Source: Pseudomonadota bacterium (GTDB taxonomy: Bacteria > Pseudomonadota > Gammaproteobacteria > Acidiferrobacterales > Acidiferrobacteraceae). From it: 5,999 bases of DNA. Position numbers and translations under genes: made by a program. Below the pieces are notes generated by a model, which saw only the letters and a list, made by a program, of their open reading frames with translations, did not search any database and had not been told where the DNA came from. Below, in pieces: positions 1 to 5,999 of this stretch. Positions within the stretch are counted from its first letter, which is position 1. Every line of letters starts with the position of its first letter. The stretch covers positions 1-5,999 of the forward strand of contig JAJYPQ010000267.1 of assembly GCA_021795255.1 (NCBI GenBank). Direction: 5' to 3'.

Positions 1-178
1 GCCTGCGGATCGATAAGCCCCACGATGTGGAAGCCGCCTTGAAAGAGGCCTTGGGTCAGCGCGATCGCCTGGTCTTCCTTGATTTCATTACCGATCAAAC
101 GGAAAACGTCTATCCCATGATCGCGGCCGGTGCCGGCCATCACGAGATGCATCTGGCGACAGATCGCGAACTGGCCTG

Positions 179-179
<1 letters not shown>
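1..179 (+). CDS. ilvB: Acetolactate synthase large subunit, C-terminal end (partial)
   Basis: The 3' end of a gene that begins left of the window. Reading from base 3 gives 58 residues before the TGA at 177-179. The tail contains FLDFITDQTENVYPM followed by GAGHHEMHL, which matches the conserved end of the large (catalytic) subunit of biosynthetic, ThDP-dependent acetolactate synthase (IlvB/IlvI). This enzyme condenses two pyruvates to 2-acetolactate, or pyruvate with 2-ketobutyrate, in the cytoplasm. The stop codon overlaps the ilvH start by one base (TGATG), so the two subunits are probably translationally coupled and made in matched amounts. The catalytic ThDP and FAD regions lie outside the window and cannot be checked. 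Family assignment is firm; the choice between the symbols ilvB and ilvI is a naming convention. Confidence 0.93.
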
Positions 180-2441
<2,262 letters not shown>

Positions 2442-2448
2442 GGGTTTT

Positions 2449-2455
2449 GAGGGAG
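2449..2455 (+). promoter_or_regulatory. Ribosome binding site that fixes the pssA start
   Basis: The purine tract GAGGGAG ends six bases before ATG 2462. It favours that start over an in-frame TTG at 2447, which would overlap the tract itself and add five residues. Confidence 0.7.
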
Positions 2456-2461
2456 AGGATA

Positions 2462-3232
2462 ATGGACGATAAGCGTAAAGGCATCTACATCTTGCCGAAT
2501 CTCTTTACGACGGCGGCTTTGTTTGCGGGCTTTTACGCCATCGTCCAGGCCATGAAGGGACAGTTCTGGCATGCCTCGGTCGCCGTGTTCATTGCCATGG
2601 TCATGGATGGGCTGGACGGGCGGGTGGCGCGCTGGACGCACACCGAGAGTGATTTTGGGGCCCAGTACGATAGCTTGTCGGATATGGTGTCTTTCGGTTT
2701 GGCGCCCGCTCTGGTGGTCTACGAGTGGGGCTTATCGGGTCTTGGGAAATTGGGTTGGCTTGCCGCTTTTGTGTATTCCGCGGCCGCCGCTCTGCGTTTG
2801 GCGCGATTCAATATCGAAACCACCTCCGACCGGAGATTATCCTTCCATGGCTTGCCAAGCCCGGCCGCCGCAGCAGTCGTCACCGGCCTCGTGTGGGTGA
2901 TGCAGGGTTATGGGCCGCCGGCCCTCTGGCTGCGTGTGGTGGGGCTCGTCATCACAGTACTGATCGGTGCTACCATGGTCAGTAACATTCGCTACCACAG
3001 CTTCAAGCATATCGATCTCAAAGGACGCGTGCCTTTTATTGCCGTCCTCGCCATCGTCCTGATTTTCGTGTTGATATCGCTTGATCCGGCCCGGGTCTTG
3101 TTCGGACTCTTCTTTTGTTATGCCCTGTCGGGCCCCGTTAACTCTTTGATCCGCCGCTATCGACGGTCGGTGCTGCGCCACCGGGCAGATGATGTGGCCG
3201 ACGGTCCTTCGCGACCCCACGGGCCTCCTTAG
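2462..3232 (+). CDS. pssA: CDP-diacylglycerol-serine O-phosphatidyltransferase
   Basis: A 256-residue integral membrane protein. It transfers a phosphatidyl group from CDP-diacylglycerol to serine, giving phosphatidylserine and CMP, and so supplies the preceding gene product Psd. The CDP-alcohol phosphatidyltransferase signature DGx2ARx8Gx3Dx3D is complete: D52, G53, A56, R57, G66, D70 and D74, with D49 just before it. The start IYILPNLFTTAALFAGFYA is typical of the membrane-bound (Bacillus-like, type II) phosphatidylserine synthases rather than the peripheral E. coli PssA. About six to eight hydrophobic segments follow up to residue ~230, and the last ~25 residues are charged and probably cytoplasmic (RRYRRSVLRHR, then an acidic/proline tail). 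The ATG at 2462 is preferred over an upstream TTG because a purine-rich site precedes it. It is the last gene of the ilv-psd-pss unit; the next gene is on the opposite strand. Confidence 0.95.
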   Translation: MDDKRKGIYILPNLFTTAALFAGFYAIVQAMKGQFWHASVAVFIAMVMDGLDGRVARWTHTESDFGAQYDSLSDMVSFGLAPALVVYEWGLSGLGKLGWLAAFVYSAAAALRLARFNIETTSDRRLSFHGLPSPAAAAVVTGLVWVMQGYGPPALWLRVVGLVITVLIGATMVSNIRYHSFKHIDLKGRVPFIAVLAIVLIFVLISLDPARVLFGLFFCYALSGPVNSLIRRYRRSVLRHRADDVADGPSRPHGPP

Positions 3233-3247
3233 GAAGCCAATCCTGGG

Positions 3248-3272
3248 CCGAGTGCGGCACTTGTGCGCTCGG
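3248..3272. terminator. Inverted repeat between convergent genes, possible terminator
   Basis: CCGAGTGC and GCGCTCGG can form an 8-bp stem (one G-U pair) with a 9-base loop, 15 bases after the pssA stop and 23 bases beyond the stop of the convergent gene. No T-run follows on either strand, so it is at best a weak or factor-assisted bidirectional terminator. Confidence 0.35.
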
Positions 3273-3295
3273 GTTCGGGCTCGTTATGGTAGGCG

Positions 3296-3697
3296 CTAGG
3301 GCAGAAAAGGCGAGACGTATTTCTCGAGGTCGGGTGCCGGAGTTGCTTGATGAAAATGGATCTGCCAGCGCCCGTGCTGGGATTTCCACAGCGAACTGCG
3401 CCACGAAGAGGCAGGGGTGTCTCCCTGATCCTCCACCATCATCAGAAGATAGACGAGTAACGCCACGTCCGGGGCCAGAAAACGAATTTGAAAGTCGGTC
3501 AGGGTCCAACGCCGGTTCGTATCCCGAGCCATCTGAGCCAAGGCCTCGGTGCGATCATAGAGTCGGCCTGAGCGACCCACCTCGTAGAAGTCGTCTGCGA
3601 GCAGTGTCGCCAATCTCGGTTCAGAATCATCTTCGACGCGGTTGAGTAGTCGTTCCTCAAAAATCCGCAACACGTGCTGGGTCTCACGGCTGGTCAT
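3296..3697 (-). CDS. NTF2-like, DUF4440-type protein of unknown function
   Basis: A 133-residue soluble protein with no signal peptide or membrane segment. It has the layout of a single NTF2-like (DUF4440/SnoaL-like) fold: a helical start (ETQHVLRIFEERLL), LLADDFYEVGRSGRLYDR at residues 32-49, a middle strand LAPDVALLVYLL, and the typical end SSLWK (101-105) plus GRWQIHFHQATP (109-120). Such domains form small alpha-beta cones used as enzymes, ligand-binding proteins or dimerisation modules, so a specific activity cannot be given. The frame stays open upstream to an ATG at 3820. The ATG at 3697 is chosen because the fold begins there, a GGCGGA lies eight bases before it, and a good promoter (3753-3780) would place the transcript start downstream of the longer start. 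It converges on pssA and diverges from leuA, so it is a separate transcription unit with no evident link to either pathway. Confidence 0.78.
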   Translation of the reverse strand: MTSRETQHVLRIFEERLLNRVEDDSEPRLATLLADDFYEVGRSGRLYDRTEALAQMARDTNRRWTLTDFQIRFLAPDVALLVYLLMMVEDQGDTPASSWRSSLWKSQHGRWQIHFHQATPAPDLEKYVSPFLP

Positions 3698-3752
3698 GGG
3701 ACGGGTCCGCCTTAGGGTTTGGGGGCAAGCCGACTCCTGTAGTGGACTCAAC

Positions 3753-3780
3753 ATTAGAATGAACGTCAGGATTGGGTCAA
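3753..3780 (-). promoter_or_regulatory. Sigma-70-like promoter for the DUF4440-type gene
   Basis: On the minus strand, TTGACC (3780-3775) and TCTAAT (3758-3753) are separated by 16 bases; each box matches the consensus in five of six positions. The transcript would start near 3746, leaving about 48 untranslated bases before the ATG at 3697. No experimental support is available from sequence. Confidence 0.55.
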
Positions 3781-3894
3781 GGGCTAGGGCGTTTCTTGAG
3801 GAGAGGCTCGCAAGTCCCAAGGCTGTCGGCCATAGGGTCTTTCTTTAGATCGCGTTGTGCCGCCACGGGAACACAGACCGGCTATCCTTGTTCG

Positions 3895-3923
3895 TAGACT
3901 TTGTTGGGGATTTTGGCTAGAGT
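3895..3923 (+). promoter_or_regulatory. Sigma-70-like promoter for leuA
   Basis: TAGACT (3895-3900) and TAGAGT (3918-3923) are separated by 17 bases; each matches the consensus in four of six positions. The -10 box is preceded by TTTTGGC. The start would be near 3930, giving a ~54-base leader before the leuA ATG. Two similar boxes, CCGGCTATCC (3878-3887) and CCGGCGATTCC (3924-3934), flank the promoter and might be operator half-copies, but this is weak. Confidence 0.45.
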
Positions 3924-3974
3924 CCGGCGATTCCTAGAGAGAATATCCATGTTTTCTTCGCAAATCAGGTGAGT

Positions 3975-3979
3975 GGGAG
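3975..3979 (+). promoter_or_regulatory. Ribosome binding site that fixes the leuA start
   Basis: GGGAG sits four bases before ATG 3984, a little close but usable. The alternative in-frame GTG at 3969 has no purine-rich site upstream. Confidence 0.55.
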
Positions 3980-3983
3980 CGGA

Positions 3984-5528
3984 ATGACCGATCAACTGTT
4001 GGTGTTTGATACCACCTTGCGTGATGGGGAGCAGAGCCCTGGGGCGTCCATGACCTGCGAAGAAAAGGTGCGCATCGCCCGCGCCCTGGAGCGCTTAGGC
4101 GTAGACGTCATAGAGGCCGGCTTTCCTATCGCAAGCCCCGATGATTTCAAGGCGGTAAAGGCGGTGGCTGAGGCGATAACCGAGAGCCGGGTCTGTGGGT
4201 TGGCCCGGGCCCTGACGAAGGACATCGATCGGGCCGCCGAGGCCTTGAAGCCGGCCAAGGCGGCTCGTATTCACACCTTTATCGCCACATCCCCTATCCA
4301 TATGCGCGCCAAGCTGCGCATGGACGCCGATGACGTATTGGCGAATGCGGTCAAGGCGGTGCAGTACGCTCGAAAATTCACCGACGACGTGGAATTTTCC
4401 GCGGAAGATGCCGGGCGCTCCGATCCGGACTTCTTGTGTCGGGTTATGGAGGCCGTCATCGCAGCCGGCGCGCGTACGGTCAATATTCCGGACACGGTGG
4501 GTTATAGCGTGCCGGCGCAATTCGGAGAGCTTGTGGCCTCTCTCATGAATCGCATTCCGAACGCCGATCAGGCGATCTTCTCGGTACACTGCCATAATGA
4601 CCTGGGTCTTGCGGTGGCTAATTCCCTGGCCGCGGTTTTACAGGGCGCGCGCCAAGTGGAATGCACGATCAATGGTCTGGGCGAGCGAGCCGGGAACGCC
4701 GCTCTTGAGGAGATTGTGATGGCGGTGCGCACAAGGCGCGATGTCTTTGCCTGCGATACCGGTATTCAAACCGCCCATATCGTGGCTGCTAGCCGCTTGG
4801 TGTCGACGATCACGGGGTTTGCGGTACAGCCCAATAAGGCGATTGTTGGGGCGAACGCCTTCGCGCACGAAGCCGGTATTCATCAGGATGGCGTCATCAA
4901 GAACCGCGAGACCTACGAAATCATGCGCGCCGAGGATGTCGGTTGGTCCGCCAATAGAATGGTGTTGGGCAAACACTCCGGACGCAACGCTTTTCGCGCG
5001 CGTTTAGCGGAGATTGGCATCGCCTTGAAAGATGATGCGGCCTTGAATCAAGCGTTCGAGCGTTTTAAGGAGTTGGCGGACAAAAAGCACGAGATTTTTG
5101 ACGAAGACCTGCAGGCCTTGGTAAGCGAAGGGGCGCTGTTGGCGGTGGAGTCGGTCAAGCTCACAAGCCTTGAGGTAGCGTCGGGGACAGGTACCAAGCC
5201 CTATGCGCGCATTCGTCTTTTGTGGGATGGCGGCGAGCAGGCCGCGGAGGCCCATGGGGGTGGTCCTGTTGACGCCGCCTTCCGGGCCATCGAGGCGGTC
5301 GTGGCCAGCGGGGCGTCTTTATCGCTTTATGCCGTGAATGCCATTACCAGCGGCACCGATGCTCAAGGCGAGGTGACCGTGCGCTTGGAGCGCGATGGTC
5401 GTATCGTCAACGGCCATGGGGCGGACACCGATATCGTGTTGGCCTCGGCTAAGGCCTATCTGAATGCCCTCAATAAATTGCTGGTCCCGGACAATCGCAC
5501 GCATCCGCAGTCGCATAGAGCGATTTGA
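3984..5528 (+). CDS. leuA: 2-isopropylmalate synthase
   Basis: A 514-residue protein, full length for the bacterial long-form LeuA. It condenses acetyl-CoA with 2-ketoisovalerate to 2-isopropylmalate, the committed step to leucine, in the cytoplasm. The TIM-barrel catalytic domain (about 4-270) opens with the signature [17 protein letters not shown]. The metal and catalytic residues are present: R13, D14, H202 and H204 in VHCHND, and N238 in GLGERAGN. The linker region contains [11 protein letters not shown] and [14 protein letters not shown]. The C-terminal LeuA regulatory domain (about 390-507) is intact and ends with [23 protein letters not shown], so leucine feedback inhibition is expected. 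The ATG at 3984 is chosen over a GTG at 3969 on the basis of the ribosome binding site and family N-termini. It has its own predicted promoter and lies near the ilvBHC genes, whose pathway provides its 2-ketoisovalerate. The leader carries no run of leucine codons suggestive of attenuation. Confidence 0.98.
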   Translation: MTDQLLVFDTTLRDGEQSPGASMTCEEKVRIARALERLGVDVIEAGFPIASPDDFKAVKAVAEAITESRVCGLARALTKDIDRAAEALKPAKAARIHTFIATSPIHMRAKLRMDADDVLANAVKAVQYARKFTDDVEFSAEDAGRSDPDFLCRVMEAVIAAGARTVNIPDTVGYSVPAQFGELVASLMNRIPNADQAIFSVHCHNDLGLAVANSLAAVLQGARQVECTINGLGERAGNAALEEIVMAVRTRRDVFACDTGIQTAHIVAASRLVSTITGFAVQPNKAIVGANAFAHEAGIHQDGVIKNRETYEIMRAEDVGWSANRMVLGKHSGRNAFRARLAEIGIALKDDAALNQAFERFKELADKKHEIFDEDLQALVSEGALLAVESVKLTSLEVASGTGTKPYARIRLLWDGGEQAAEAHGGGPVDAAFRAIEAVVASGASLSLYAVNAITSGTDAQGEVTVRLERDGRIVNGHGADTDIVLASAKAYLNALNKLLVPDNRTHPQSHRAI

Positions 5529-5540
5529 GGGGTTTGAACG

Positions 5541-5605
5541 AGGCCGGTATCCGGTCTGAGCGTGAGGCGATGCTCTACGGCGCGGCCCCGATCGGAGCCG
5601 CCTCA
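5541..5605 (+). other. Two consecutive stem-loops behind leuA
   Basis: AGGCCGG (5541-5547) pairs with CCGGTCT (5551-5557) around a TAT loop (7 bp, one G-U). Immediately after, TGAGGCG (5563-5569) plus GCTC (5572-5575) pair with GAGC plus CGCCTCA (5595-5605), giving 11 bp with a two-base bulge. The first stem begins 13 bases after the leuA stop. There is no T-run, so these may protect the leuA mRNA end or form a non-canonical terminator. No gene was found in the rest of 5529-5660; another short stem, GCTGG/CCAGC, lies at 5628-5643. Confidence 0.45.
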
Positions 5606-5664
5606 TCTGGTGTTCCGGCGCCTTGGTGCTGGGCGCGGCCAGCGGGACTGGTAAGACTTCTTCG

Positions 5665-5670
5665 TATAGT
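5665..5670 (+). promoter_or_regulatory. Candidate -10 box for the downstream small RNA
   Basis: TATAGT matches the sigma-70 -10 consensus in five of six positions and would start transcription near 5677. No -35 box is present at the proper distance, as in activator-dependent promoters. I found no convincing GacA/UvrY box (TGTAAG-N6-CTTACA) upstream, so the assignment is tentative. Confidence 0.35.
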
Positions 5671-5697
5671 AGTGTCTGCTCACTTATCAAAAGTCCT

Positions 5698-5743
5698 AGG
5701 CGCTGGGCGCCTCTCCCGAGCTTGTGAGCAGCGAGATCACAAG
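5698..5743 (+). other. Two hairpins at the possible 5' end of the small RNA
   Basis: AGGCGC/GCGCCT (5698-5712, loop TGG) is followed by a perfect 7-bp inverted repeat CTTGTGA/TCACAAG (5721-5727 and 5737-5743, loop of nine). The second stem's 3' arm runs directly into the first AAGGAA motif. They may be 5' structures of the RNA, or DNA elements in its promoter region if transcription begins further right. Confidence 0.45.
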
Positions 5744-5972
5744 GAACCGAGGCGTGTTTTAGCGTACTCAGCCGTTATCCGACCTTTGGCGGATAGGGTG
5801 GGGGGGATATTCGGTCTATGGTACACGGGCTTGGGATGGCGTAAGCGGAAAAGGGATTTTCGACAGGATGTCGAGGGCAGGAAGCGTGAGGCCAGGATGG
5901 CCCGTAGGCACAAGGACGTTATCGGTAAGGATGCCGAGAGGTGCTTCTTTACTGCAAGGGAGTGGCAAGGAA
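5740..5972 (+). repeat. Cluster of degenerate CA(A)GGA motifs
   Basis: Short scattered copies rather than a tandem array: CAAGGAA (5740-5746), GGGATGG (5833-5839), AGGGAT (5852-5857), CAGGATG (5864-5870), CAGGAAG (5878-5884), CAGGATG (5893-5899), CAAGGAC (5911-5917), AAGGATG (5927-5933) and CAAGGAA (5966-5972), plus less typical GGAs. Only the GGA core and its preceding A/CA are kept, while the flanking bases vary but pair with each other. That pattern suggests selection on a protein-binding loop rather than recent duplication. Confidence 0.75.
5776..5795 (+). other. Stem-loop inside the small RNA without a GGA loop
   Basis: TATCCG and CGGATA form a perfect 6-bp stem, and CC/GG inside the loop adds two more pairs. 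A G-rich stretch (5796-5806) ending in GGGGGGAT follows. This is the only clear stem in the region in which a GGA would be hidden by pairing. Confidence 0.5.
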
Positions 5973-5989
5973 GCCGCCCCTTTTTTTTT
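5956..5989 (+). terminator. Intrinsic (Rho-independent) terminator of the small RNA
   Basis: AAGGG and GTGGC (5956-5966, with one bulged A) pair with GCCGC and CCCTT (5973-5982) around the loop AAGGAA, followed by nine consecutive Ts (5981-5989). The hairpin plus T-run is the strongest terminator in the window. It lies about 430 bases beyond leuA, with no protein gene between. Its loop itself carries a GGA, so it may double as a CsrA site. The last ten bases of the window after it show nothing identifiable. Confidence 0.9.
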
Positions 5990-5999
5990 GGCCCGAATA

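Larger units (their letters stand above)
5677..5989 (+). ncRNA. Putative CsrA/RsmA-sequestering small RNA (CsrB/RsmZ-like)
   Basis: A plus-strand non-coding region ending in a strong intrinsic terminator. Between 5743 and 5971 there are about 13 GGA motifs but almost no TCC, a clear strand bias. Several GGAs sit in loops of short hairpins: GCTT/AAGC (5829-5846), GAAAA/TTTTC with loop GGGA (5848-5861), TCGAC/GTCGA with loop AGGAT (5860-5874), GGCC/GGCC with loop AGGAT (5890-5902), TCGGT/GCCGA with loop AAGGAT (5922-5937), and the terminator stem with loop AAGGAA. ACAGGATGT at 5863-5871 fits the known high-affinity CsrA site (RUACARGGAUGU core). Known CsrB, CsrC, RsmY and RsmZ RNAs bind several CsrA dimers through such loops and so relieve CsrA repression. 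The 5' end is uncertain: 5677 follows from a -10-like box (about 313 nt), but the motif-rich part starts only at ~5740. Not homology-checked; identification is by architecture. Confidence 0.72.

Noticed and set aside
2449..2464. CsrA target site at the pssA ribosome binding site (GGA motifs)
   Set aside because: Shine-Dalgarno sequences contain GGA by nature, and there is no hairpin presenting it; not enough to claim a target.
3286..3645. Plus-strand open frame of 119 residues
   Set aside because: It lies opposite the DUF4440-type gene; its composition (Arg, Ser and Pro rich) is that of an antisense shadow and no domain is recognisable.
3698..3820. Longer form of the DUF4440-type protein starting at ATG 3820
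   Set aside because: The extra 41 residues do not resemble the fold and contain the predicted promoter; the fold begins at ATG 3697.
3930..3983. Leucine attenuator or T-box in the leuA leader
   Set aside because: No leucine codon run, no T-box core and no terminator hairpin with a T-run in the leader.
5319..5690. Minus-strand open frame of 123 residues across the leuA end
   Set aside because: It is mostly antisense to leuA, has no recognisable domain, and its start lies in the small RNA promoter region.
5640..5690. GacA/UvrY binding box upstream of the small RNA
   Set aside because: GGTAAGACTTCTT and nearby words match only part of TGTAAG-N6-CTTACA and lack the right spacing.
5723..5741. 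CRP-like site TGTGA...TCACA
   Set aside because: CRP sites have a six-base spacer; here it is nine, so the match is only in the half-sites.
5529..5989. RNase P RNA, tmRNA, 6S RNA or SRP RNA
   Set aside because: None of the conserved cores of these RNAs that I know was seen; repeated GGA hairpin loops fit a CsrA sponge instead.

Overview
The window reads as GC-rich proteobacterial chromosome, most likely from a gammaproteobacterium (a betaproteobacterium or Acidithiobacillus relative is possible). Three things point that way: the gene order ilvB-ilvH-ilvC-psd-pssA next to leuA, protein sequences close to the enterobacterial families, and what looks like a CsrB/RsmZ-type small RNA at the right-hand end, a class best known in gammaproteobacteria. 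No mobile elements, CRISPR arrays, tRNAs or rRNAs were seen.

Bases 1-3232 are one tightly packed plus-strand transcription unit: the 3' end of ilvB, then ilvH, ilvC, psd and pssA. Junctions are a 1-base overlap (ilvB/ilvH), a 14-base gap (ilvH/ilvC), a 4-base overlap (ilvC/psd) and a 20-base gap (psd/pssA). The first three genes carry out the first two steps of valine/isoleucine synthesis. The last two make phosphatidylserine and decarboxylate it to phosphatidylethanolamine. Branched-chain amino acid and membrane lipid synthesis therefore appear to share a transcript.

Bases 3233-3983 hold a small minus-strand gene for an NTF2-like (DUF4440-type) protein of unknown function. It converges on pssA and diverges from leuA. 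The 286-base gap between the DUF4440 and leuA start codons contains a good sigma-70-like promoter for each gene. leuA (3984-5528) encodes full-length 2-isopropylmalate synthase with its regulatory domain, the committed step to leucine, drawing on the 2-ketoisovalerate made through IlvBHC.

Bases 5529-5999 contain no credible protein gene. The first ~150 bases carry several strong inverted repeats behind leuA. From about 5677 to 5989 the plus strand looks like a non-coding RNA. It has about 13 GGA motifs, several presented in loops of short hairpins (AGGAT, GGGA, AAGGAT, AAGGAA), and it ends in a textbook intrinsic terminator with nine Ts. This is the architecture of CsrA/RsmA-sequestering RNAs and is the most interesting item in the window. 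Its 5' end and regulation are not certain from sequence alone.
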